Source of the DNA: Streptomyces sp. NBC_01478
GTDB taxonomy: Bacteria > Actinomycetota > Actinomycetes > Streptomycetales > Streptomycetaceae
DNA length: 64,000 nt
Direction: 5' to 3'
Assembly: GCF_036227225.1 (NCBI RefSeq)
Contig: NZ_CP109444.1
Span: 6,367,501-6,431,500 of the forward strand
The position numbers and the translations under genes were made by a program. Below the pieces are notes generated by a model that was given only the letters and a program-made list of their open reading frames with translations, was not told where the DNA came from and did no database searches. Below, one piece after another: positions 51,919-59,271 of the stretch (position 1 is its first letter; the number at the start of each line of letters is the position of its first letter).

Positions 51919-53169
51919 CTGCCGGAGCTGGGTCCGGACCGCGTCCGAGCACAGTCCCTCGGAGTCCTTCAACAGACCGTCCACCACCGGGACGACGGCG
52001 TCCAGCTCGCCCGCGTCGGCGAGGCTCAGGGCGAGCCGGGCCGTGAACAGTGCCCTCATACGGGCCGCCCGGTCCGGCAGTTGGCCGAGACCGTCGCGGA
52101 TCACCTCCGCCGCTTCGTCCGGTCTCCCGAGGTCGTACAGGCACCAGCCGCCGACCGGGCCGCCGAGCCGTACGGCGAGATCCGAGCCGATGACCAGCGC
52201 GGGCGGCCGTGCCCGGGAGCCCTCGCTCGACCCCGCGGCGGGGGCGGCAGTGACGGCGGTGACGGCGGTGACGGGGGTGACGGCGGTGACGGCGGTCGCG
52301 TCGAGCAGTTCGCCGGCCCGGTCCAGCGCCGCCGCGCACGACTTCCCTCGCCCCGCGAGCGCCAGACCCTGCGCCTCCCGGAAGGCGGCCAGCGCGCTGA
52401 TCCGCGGACTGCCGTGGCCGCGCCGCCCGGCCTCGGCGGCGTACTCGACGACGCTTTCGGCGTTCCCCTGATACAGCGCCAGACCGGCCCGGCGGATCAG
52501 GGTGTGGTCGGCGAGGTCGTGTGCGCCCGCCTCCCTGGCCAGGCTCTCGGTGCGCCCGATCCACCGCTCGGCCTCCGCGTGCTTCCCGGCCTCCTGCGCC
52601 ATCCACCCCGCGAACTCGCAGTAAAAGGCGAGGAGTTCGAGGTACTGGTCGCGGGCCGCCGGGGTCCGCGCGGCCCGTGCCAACGACTCCAGCAGCGGGA
52701 TCGCGCCACCGACCTGCTGCAGCACGGGAGTTGGCGACACCCGCTGGGCCAGCCGGCGCAACTCGCCGAGGTGGCCGGTGAAGTGGGCGACGGACCGTAC
52801 GTCCTCCCCGTCGTCCACGGCCGGTAACGCCACCGGACAGCCGGCCGGGGCCGGCGTCCCGGAGTCGGGGTCGCCCTCGGTGCGCGGCGAACTCGGTACC
52901 GTACGGGGAGACTTGCCGGCGGCCGGGGCCGGGGGCGGGGTCGAGGCCGCCCGCGGCGCGCGTGGTGCCAGCAGGTCGGCCAACTCACCGTTGGCGCCCA
53001 GCGCCGTGTCGCACAGCCGGGCCAACTGCGGGCTCGGGGTGCGGTCCCCCGACTCCACCCGGCTGAGGTAGGACGGCGAGAAGTGCACCAGGTCGGACAG
53101 CCCCGACAGGGACAACCCGGCCCGTATTCGGCGCAGTTGGAGTGCGGGACCGAAGCGGGATGGCGGCAC
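51814..53169 (-). CDS. XRE HTH regulator with helical-repeat domain
   Basis: The 451-residue protein starts at GTG 53169. The HTH is seen in LQLRRIRAGLSLSGLSDLVHFSPSYLSRVESGDRTPS. A Pro/Ala linker precedes a helical, TPR-like region (YLELLAFYCEFAGWMAQEAGKHAEAERWIGR, DLADHTLIRRAGLALYQGN). This layout is common in Streptomyces regulators. Residues around 290-310 contain VTAVTAVTP repeats encoded by five 9-base units (52250-52294). The C-terminal 35 residues have relatives in the downstream DNA. It is encoded upstream of copies of its own tail. Confidence 0.85.
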   Translation of the reverse strand: MPPSRFGPALQLRRIRAGLSLSGLSDLVHFSPSYLSRVESGDRTPSPQLARLCDTALGANGELADLLAPRAPRAASTPPPAPAAGKSPRTVPSSPRTEGDPDSGTPAPAGCPVALPAVDDGEDVRSVAHFTGHLGELRRLAQRVSPTPVLQQVGGAIPLLESLARAARTPAARDQYLELLAFYCEFAGWMAQEAGKHAEAERWIGRTESLAREAGAHDLADHTLIRRAGLALYQGNAESVVEYAAEAGRRGHGSPRISALAAFREAQGLALAGRGKSCAAALDRAGELLDATAVTAVTPVTAVTAVTAAPAAGSSEGSRARPPALVIGSDLAVRLGGPVGGWCLYDLGRPDEAAEVIRDGLGQLPDRAARMRALFTARLALSLADAGELDAVVPVVDGLLKDSEGLCSDAVRTQLRQLAISLRRRHTRPAMRELRARVTAALSCTGCVTPS

Positions 53170-53271
53170 TGCGGTACTCCTGCCGAGAGCGGTGGGTCAG
53201 GACAATATCGGCCGAAGTGAATACTTGTCCGCCGATTCCGGATGAACCCAGGCCGGCCGCACGTACCGCCG

Positions 53272-53796
53272 TCACCGCGCCGGCCGCCGCAGCAGCTCCG
53301 CCACCTCGTCGACCAGCCGCTCCAGATCGGCCGGGGCGTACCTGTGGTGCAGCCGCAAGTACTGCTGCCCGCTCAACCGTGCGACGGCCGGGGGCAGTTG
53401 CTGCTCCTGCGGTAGGTTGGCGTTCAGCAGGACCGGAACCACCCGCACCCCGCTGTGAAACGCCTGGAGGATCTCGCGGCGCACCCAGTCGGCCGGATCG
53501 TGCAGGCGCGGCCTGCCGTGCGCGTCGACGGCGTCGAGCCAGCGCGGACCGATCACCGCCAGCAGGACCGAGGACTCCCGCACCGCGCCGAGGATGGTCT
53601 CCGCGAAGTCCTCGCCGGGGCGGATCGACCGAGAGGCCCGGAAGACCGCCTCGGGTCCGAACCGGGCACACAGCGCGGTGTCGATCAGAACCGCGCCGTA
53701 CGGTTCGTCTCCGGTCCGGTAGTTGATGAAGACACGGGTCGGGGGCCGGCCGTTCGGTCGCCCCCGTTTCATCGAAGCCGGGGTGTCAGTTCTCAT
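53272..53796 (-). CDS. TIR-domain protein
   Basis: This protein of about 174 residues is read from ATG 53796 (ATG 53772 also fits). The TIR fold shows TRVFINYRTGDEPYGAVLIDT, then EAVFRASRSIRPGEDFAETIL, SSVLLAVIGPRWL, and the conserved W-x3-E in DWVRREILQAF, whose Glu is the NADase catalytic residue in active TIRs. It is a stand-alone TIR without receptor domain. The start abuts that of a divergent helical protein, suggesting a shared promoter region inside the coding starts. A role in NAD-depleting defence or in signalling is inferred. Confidence 0.85.
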   Translation of the reverse strand: MRTDTPASMKRGRPNGRPPTRVFINYRTGDEPYGAVLIDTALCARFGPEAVFRASRSIRPGEDFAETILGAVRESSVLLAVIGPRWLDAVDAHGRPRLHDPADWVRREILQAFHSGVRVVPVLLNANLPQEQQLPPAVARLSGQQYLRLHHRYAPADLERLVDEVAELLRRPAR

Positions 53797-55918
53797 GACT
53801 GGATCGAACCGCGAGGCGCCGGGTGAAAAAAACGGCCTCAAGGTGAAAACGGCCCGCGAGCAGGGCGGATACGAGGGCGGATACGAGGGCGTGCACCCGG
53901 GCGGACACTCGGTCGAGAACTCGGTCGAGAACCCGGCTGAGAACCCCGTGCCGGCACCGGACCTGCTTGCACCGGACCTGCTGGCACCGGACTTGCTGGC
54001 ACCGGACGTGTCGGCACCGGACTTGGCGGCCTGGCAGGCACTCCGGTCAGGTCTGCGCCAGGTCCATACGGCGGTGGCGTACGGCCTGCGTGACGACCGG
54101 GAGGCGGAGTCCGAGGCACTGCGGGCGCTGGCCGCCGCCCCGGCCTTCGCCCCCTTCGGCCCCCTCTGCACACGGGACGGCTGCACCGAGGAGGAACGGG
54201 GACGCTGGCTGGCCGACCGCGTCGTCCGGGGCGTGGAACGGGCCCGCGACACCGTCCCCGAGGTCGTACCGGGCGGGCTCCGCGGCGCAGCGGAGCAGGC
54301 CCTTGTGCTCTGGTGCCTGCACGTCGCGCTCGGCATCCCCCTCGACGAACTCGGCGCCGCACAGCAAGGAGACATCGAACCCCCGCTGCACGGACGGGAC
54401 TTGGCCCAGAAGATCGAGGGCAGGATGTGGCTGAGCGCCCGCCCGACCAGCCGCTCCCGCCCGGGCATCGACACCCTGTACCACGAGGTGCAGGCCGCGC
54501 TGCGCGACCGTTTCCCCACCCGCGAGGACGACACCGACGGCGAGCTCGCCCGCGCCCACTTCGGCTACGAATGGCACCGCCTCACCCGCCTCGGCCAGGA
54601 GCCCGAACGCGAACTGCTGACCCTGCTGAGCACCCTCGCCCCCGCCCCACTGCCGGTCTCCTTCCTGGCCGAGGCCTGGGGCCCGCTCCCCGACCCCCTG
54701 CGCGACCTGGGCAACAGCACCGCCTTGATGGCCCTCGCGCTACGACGGCTGCTCGACCGGGGGCTGCTCCTGGTGACCGCCCGCGGCGACACCCGCCTGG
54801 TCGCCATGCCCCGCCTCCTGCACCCCCTGCCCACGGAAACCCTGGACGCGCCGCAACGCCGCCGCCGGGCCAACATCGCCCTGCGTTTCCTCGGCGCGGC
54901 CCTGCGCGGCGACACCCACGACCACGACGCATGGCCGGAGTGGCGCGACGCCCTGCCCCACGTCCTGCACGTCGTGAACCTGGCAGACCAGCACGGCGAG
55001 GGCCTCCCAGAAGCCGCCGACCTGATGGACCGCCTCTCGGTGTTCCACCGCGTCCGCGGCGACGACCCGGCCGCCCTGACAGCCGCCGCCCGAGCACTCC
55101 ACCTCTACGAGCGAGCACACACCCCCGTCCCGGCCACATACGCCACGTACCTCACGAACCACGCGATGGCTGTGCGCGCGGTGGAGGGCGCGGAGGCGGC
55201 GCTGAAATCCATCGAGCGGGCACTCGCGATTGAGGTGGACGAGGGAGGCGGGGTGGGCCGGGTGGAGCAGGGAGACCAGATGAACCCTGCGGACTCGGCG
55301 GGCACGGAGGACACGGCGGATCAGGTGAACCGGGCGGATCTGCCGAAGCAGGTGAACCAGGCGGGTCCGGCGAAGCAGGTGAACCGGCTAGACGCCGACC
55401 ACGCCCAGACGCTCAACCTCTACGCCTCGATCCTGGAGAGCGCCGGCCGGTCCCAACAGGCGGACGAGGCATTCCGGCAGGCCCTCGACATCGCCCGCCA
55501 CAGCCACCAGGACTCCGGCGACGAAGAGGACGCGGAAACACTCGTCATGGTCCTCAACGACTACTCCGTGCACCTCCTGCACCACGCGCCCGAACAGGGC
55601 GTCTCGGCCAAGTCGCAGGCAGCCGAGGTACTACGACTCCTGGACGAGGCGGAGACCGCGGGCCGCACCGGAGGCTACGGCACGGAACAGATCATGCTGA
55701 ACCGCGCCGAGGCCCTGCGCCGACTCGACCGCCCCGAGGACGCGACCCGGGTACTAGAAGACCTCATCGCCCTGTGCGAACAGTGGGACGAACCCACCCT
55801 GCTCCTCTTCGCCGCCCTGGCCAACCTCGCCGAAATCCTCGCCACCCTCGGCGACCCCCGCCACGGCGAGGTCCTACGCCGGGCCCACGAGATCGACGAC
55901 TTGCTCGCCACTTCATAG
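53795..55918 (+). CDS. Large helical / TPR-like protein partnered with TIR gene
   Basis: This protein of about 707 residues is read from ATG 53795; GTG 53843 is a plausible later start. An N-terminal low-complexity stretch with repeats (VENSVENPAENP, APDLLAPDLLAPD) precedes an almost wholly helical protein. The C-terminal part has TPR-type helices (ALTAAARALHLYERAHTP, SILESAGRSQQADEAFRQALDIARHS, ILATLGDPRHGEVLRRAHEID). No P-loop is visible. The middle has MPRLLHPLPTETLDAPQRRR near helices reminiscent of the winged-helix/TPR half of STAND proteins. It may be a STAND-like sensor lacking the ATPase; inferred from the TIR neighbour. Confidence 0.75.
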   Translation: MTGSNREAPGEKNGLKVKTAREQGGYEGGYEGVHPGGHSVENSVENPAENPVPAPDLLAPDLLAPDLLAPDVSAPDLAAWQALRSGLRQVHTAVAYGLRDDREAESEALRALAAAPAFAPFGPLCTRDGCTEEERGRWLADRVVRGVERARDTVPEVVPGGLRGAAEQALVLWCLHVALGIPLDELGAAQQGDIEPPLHGRDLAQKIEGRMWLSARPTSRSRPGIDTLYHEVQAALRDRFPTREDDTDGELARAHFGYEWHRLTRLGQEPERELLTLLSTLAPAPLPVSFLAEAWGPLPDPLRDLGNSTALMALALRRLLDRGLLLVTARGDTRLVAMPRLLHPLPTETLDAPQRRRRANIALRFLGAALRGDTHDHDAWPEWRDALPHVLHVVNLADQHGEGLPEAADLMDRLSVFHRVRGDDPAALTAAARALHLYERAHTPVPATYATYLTNHAMAVRAVEGAEAALKSIERALAIEVDEGGGVGRVEQGDQMNPADSAGTEDTADQVNRADLPKQVNQAGPAKQVNRLDADHAQTLNLYASILESAGRSQQADEAFRQALDIARHSHQDSGDEEDAETLVMVLNDYSVHLLHHAPEQGVSAKSQAAEVLRLLDEAETAGRTGGYGTEQIMLNRAEALRRLDRPEDATRVLEDLIALCEQWDEPTLLLFAALANLAEILATLGDPRHGEVLRRAHEIDDLLATS

Positions 55919-55974
55919 CCGTCCCGACGTCACCAAGAGACACCGGAAAAGCCTGTGGGCGAGGCGAAACAACT

Positions 55975-56007
55975 CAGGGCCCGATCCACTCACTGGATCA
56001 GGCCCTG
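55975..56007 (+). terminator. Stem-loop after the helical gene
   Basis: CAGGGCCCGATCCA (55975-55988) pairs with TGGATCAGGCCCTG (55994-56007) with one mismatch and a 5-base loop. It lies 57 bases after the stop. Confidence 0.75.
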
Positions 56008-56029
56008 ACCTGCTACTCGCTTACTCACT

Positions 56030-56060
56030 GTCGGGGTGGCGGGATTTGAACCCACGGCCT
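56030..56060 (-). tRNA. tRNA 3'-end-like fragment (T-arm and acceptor)
   Basis: On the minus strand the fragment reads GTGGGTTCAAATCCCGC followed by CACCCCGAC, a T-arm with TTCAAAT loop and a 3' acceptor strand expecting a 5' CGGGGTG partner. No 5' half, D-arm or anticodon arm is present in the next 70 bases, so it is not a whole tRNA gene. Such 3' fragments are typical attachment-site remnants of integrative elements. Confidence 0.6.
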
Positions 56061-56730
56061 TTTCGTCCTGAATGAGGGTCGGGTGGGGGCGACACCTGCC
56101 TCTTTTCTGTTTATGCAGGTCAGGCGGTTGGTGTCGGTTGGTGTGGCGCGGTCTCGGAGAGGTTCTGAGAGAAGATCTTCTCCCAGGTTTCTCCCAGTTG
56201 ATCGAGCGGCGGGGTTATAAGTGCTTCTGTGCTCTGCGTTGCGCACGGGAATTTGCGCAGGTGTGATGTCGCGCTCGGCAGTCACTTCGAGGTCGCTGCC
56301 CCTTAGCCAGTCCGTTCCCTTGCGTCAGGGTCGAGGATGTCTCCGAGCTGTTGCCACTCCTCCGGCGCGGATATGAGGTCCGGCTGGCGTCGAAGTGCGA
56401 CCGCGGTTTGTCGCTGTTGCCGAGCACGATCAGCACGACCGATGCCGCGGCCTCGTGGGCCGTTCTGTAACGCGGGCCGACAGCGGTCAAGGCCGTCCAT
56501 GCCAGCAAGGTGGCGGAGGGCCGCGTTGATGCTGTGCGCGACGAACTTTCGACCGAGAGCGGTATTCGGTCAAACCTTCACCGATCCAGGCCGGTTGAGT
56601 GCATTGTCGCGTTTGCGGTCTGGTGGTTCCGGGACTTCACCGTGATGATGCCCGCCGTATCGGCGAACGGGGGGCAGGAATGGGGTTCGGTCGGGGACTG
56701 CGTGTACGAGAGGGGCGTGCCCCAGTAGGA
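56061..56730. other. Gene-free stretch with no supported feature
   Basis: The stretch between the tRNA fragment and the next gene has lower GC than the region to its left. Short open frames are present (for example 56303-56500 minus), but they lack starts with ribosome binding sites and any recognised domain. It may contain decayed sequence from an integration event. Confidence 0.4.
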
Positions 56731-58464
56731 ATGGTCGACGGGCCCGCGGTGCCCGTTCAAGCCGGGCCTGCCTTCTCTGACGGTGGCGGCTCTGGTGAGG
56801 TGGACCCGACCTCGTCGGAGGTGACCAGGCTGCTGTGCCAAGCCGTCTACACCCGCCCCGATCGGGTCAAGGCCGTCAAGGCGTGGTGGAGCAAGATCCG
56901 GGGCAAGGATCAGAAACCGAACAAGCCGCGGCGCAGCACTCGTAGACGCATCTACCTGGACGGCAGTGATGACTGCCCTCCCCTGGGTGAGCCCATGGCC
57001 CAGTGGGTACGTGATCACGTCCTCCACGGGCCGCCGTTGCCTGTCCCGTCGTACGGATTCGACCTTGTGCCCGTCATCGCACACAGTCTGCGCGCACGAC
57101 GACGCAGACGGCTGCGGCGAACTCTCGTCCTGCTCTTTGCCGTCGCTGTTGCGTACGAAGTCCCCCGGGCCGCCGTCGTGTGGGGCGGCGCCGCCTTGCT
57201 GGCTTGCCTCATGTCGTGGGCCGGGCTGCGGGCAGCCCGCAAGGGCAAGAAGCCGAGGCTGGCACCCTCGCCCCGTCTGGCGTATCTCGTTCTGTGTGTG
57301 CCCTGGATACTCGCGGTGGTGCCCTACGAGCCGATACGCGGCGAGGCGGTCGCTCTGCGGACCGGGCTGCTGCTACTGCCGTTCGCCCTGCTGGCCGGGG
57401 CCGTGCTGGTCTGTGCCGTGGATCGCCTCATGGCGCGGACGGGGTTGTCCAGGATTGTCCAGGACGGCATCGTGTCTGACCGCCTGCCCTGGGCGTCGGC
57501 GAAGGCCACGCATCGGATGGCTCTCATCAGCGACGAGCAGACTCGACTCGAGCTGCCCTATGACCATCCGGAAACCTTCGTCGGAGCCGGACGCTATGTA
57601 TGGGGCGTGGCTGACATAGGTATCCCGCTCAGGCCCAAGGACCCAGAGGTATCGATCAAGCCCTTCGGTGAGCGGGAACTGCTGCGGCGGATGGGTGACG
57701 CCCTCAGGGAACTGGGCCGTGGCGCACGGGAGATCACCGATCCCCTGCCCGGCCTCTCCGTTACGGAGATTCTCGGGCTGCCGTCCGAGATGTGGCTGCG
57801 ACGGACCCGTGCCGCGAAGTTGGAGCTGCCGGACCTGCGCGGCCGGGGCCGCCGGTCACCGTCCAGCGTGCCGGACCGACTGTATCTGCGGGCGCAGTGC
57901 GTCAGTTGGGACGGCCAGGTCGTGGTCACCCTGTTTGCGCATGCCGCCCTGGAGGCAGGCGAACTACGGCTTACCCTGCGCCCTCACGTGATGACGCCCC
58001 TCTACAACGAGCTGAGGGTGACCGAGTCCCCCGTGGCCAAGCGCGGAGCGAGACTGTACGGCTGGGTGGTGGTTCAGGCCCTGTTGGACGCCGTCCACGG
58101 CCCGCTCACACTGTGGCGGCTGGTGACCCGGCTCGCGCTCGGAGTGCAGTCGGAGGGCAATCGGGCCGAGGAAAAGGATCCGGTCAGCCTCCGTGATCGG
58201 TACTCCACCGAAGAGGTCACCGACATGCACCAGGCCGACGACGCGAAGCGGCACGTCGTCCTCATGCAGACCTGTGTCTTCCGCACTGTCTCCGCGTACC
58301 TCGAAGAACTGGGCGTCGACACCGTTGCGTATGAGCGGCAGGTGGCCGCGGTCATCACCAACATCCAGGTCTACGGCGACAACAACGCACCCATCCAGAA
58401 CGTCGCCGGCAGCGGCATCAGCAATGTCGGCCAGGACAACAAGACTCAAGGAGGAGGAAGTTGA
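56731..58464 (+). CDS. Three-TM protein with C-terminal amyloid-like motif
   Basis: The 577-residue product is read from ATG 56731 (TAGGA directly before; start uncertain). The N-terminal part is cytoplasmic and basic (VKAVKAWWSKIRGKDQKPN). Three hydrophobic segments lie at about 120-240 (LRRTLVLLFAVAVAYEVPRA, LAYLVLCVPWILAVVPYEPI, LLLLPFALLAGAVLVCAV). A large soluble domain follows (PWASAKATHRMALISDEQTR; YLRAQCVSWDGQVVVTLFAH). The last 35 residues hold IQVYGDNNAPIQNV then AGSGISNV, which is repeated in the next protein. The core IQVYG resembles the RHIM/prokaryotic amyloid signature. No family is recognised for the main domain. Confidence 0.7.
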   Translation: MVDGPAVPVQAGPAFSDGGGSGEVDPTSSEVTRLLCQAVYTRPDRVKAVKAWWSKIRGKDQKPNKPRRSTRRRIYLDGSDDCPPLGEPMAQWVRDHVLHGPPLPVPSYGFDLVPVIAHSLRARRRRRLRRTLVLLFAVAVAYEVPRAAVVWGGAALLACLMSWAGLRAARKGKKPRLAPSPRLAYLVLCVPWILAVVPYEPIRGEAVALRTGLLLLPFALLAGAVLVCAVDRLMARTGLSRIVQDGIVSDRLPWASAKATHRMALISDEQTRLELPYDHPETFVGAGRYVWGVADIGIPLRPKDPEVSIKPFGERELLRRMGDALRELGRGAREITDPLPGLSVTEILGLPSEMWLRRTRAAKLELPDLRGRGRRSPSSVPDRLYLRAQCVSWDGQVVVTLFAHAALEAGELRLTLRPHVMTPLYNELRVTESPVAKRGARLYGWVVVQALLDAVHGPLTLWRLVTRLALGVQSEGNRAEEKDPVSLRDRYSTEEVTDMHQADDAKRHVVLMQTCVFRTVSAYLEELGVDTVAYERQVAAVITNIQVYGDNNAPIQNVAGSGISNVGQDNKTQGGGS

Positions 58465-58865
58465 TGGTTGCAGGACGTCGCCGCCCCGAACCGGAACAGG
58501 GGCACGGGTCTGGTATCAGCATCGGCGGCAACAACATCGCCCCGCTCCAGAACGTGGTCGGGCAGAACATCTCGAACGTCCACCAGTCCGCGTCCGTCGG
58601 GAGTCCCGCCGTCAGCATGGAAACCGTGCGCGATCTCCTTGCCGCATTCCGCACCGAGGTGGATCAGAACGGATCGGTCCTGCCGAACGCGCAGGTGCTC
58701 CGTGCCATGGCGGACTCTATCGACACCTCGCTGACGGCCTCGGATACACCGGCGATTGGGGCGCTGCGCGGGGCCGTGCAAGCGTTGCCGGCCTTGGTGG
58801 CGGGGACCGTGGTGCAGCAGGGGGGTGATGCGCTCGCTCACGCCATTGCCGGATGGCTTGGCTGA
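58464..58865 (+). CDS. Small protein with N-terminal copy of the same motif
   Basis: The 133-residue protein starts at ATG 58464, overlapping the previous TGA by one base and preceded by AGGAGGAGG. Residues 18-39 read ISIGGNNIAPLQNV then VGQNISNV, 13 of 22 identical to the C-terminal motif of the upstream protein. The rest is helical: METVRDLLAAFRTEVDQNG, QVLRAMADSIDTSL, and a C-terminal Ala/Val/Gly-rich hydrophobic helix (ALPALVAGTVVQQGGDALAH) that could insert in a membrane. A motif-linked effector is inferred; no database family is claimed. Confidence 0.75.
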   Translation: MVAGRRRPEPEQGHGSGISIGGNNIAPLQNVVGQNISNVHQSASVGSPAVSMETVRDLLAAFRTEVDQNGSVLPNAQVLRAMADSIDTSLTASDTPAIGALRGAVQALPALVAGTVVQQGGDALAHAIAGWLG

Positions 58866-59271
58866 GGCGGCGGCTGCGCCAACTCCTGGCCGGTCCGATC
58901 GACGATCCCGGTGCTCGGTATCGTCACCGTCTCACTTGGCAGCTTGCGGTCCGTGCTTCGCAGGCGCGCCCAACCGAGCCCTTCAGAGCCGTCGCTGCCT
59001 CGACTGCCGATCAATGGCCAGCACTCGCTTCACCGTGTTCTCGAGATCCTGAGGAGCTTCACGGTCATCCGGATGGGTAGCTGCTCAACCCAGAACGGGC
59101 ACGAGGACGATTTTATGACGGCTGACACCACGCGGTATCGGCCAATGTCGCGTGAGGTGCCTCAAGAGATGATGTGGAGTTACCACTTGGAGGCTTGATC
59201 GCTGGCAGTATCGGTGCCCCTGAGTAGCGTGAACACGCGTACGGCTCGAAGTAGCAACGGGGTGGGGCGGT
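58866..59271. other. Gene-free stretch with no supported feature
   Basis: Open frames here (for example 58911-59198) begin inside the neighbouring gene or lack ribosome binding sites and domains. I see no repeat or RNA gene. Confidence 0.4.

Noticed and set aside
56025..56285. 86-codon minus-strand frame over the tRNA fragment
   Set aside because: Its last codons are the tRNA T-arm and acceptor sequence; no start signal or domain.
56303..56500. Short minus-strand frames after the tRNA fragment
   Set aside because: They look a little protein-like (EEWQQLGDILDPDARERTG) and may be decayed gene remains, but no start or family supports a call.
58853..59198. Small genes between the motif pair and the HNH gene
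   Set aside because: The frames start inside the upstream gene or without signals and show no domain.
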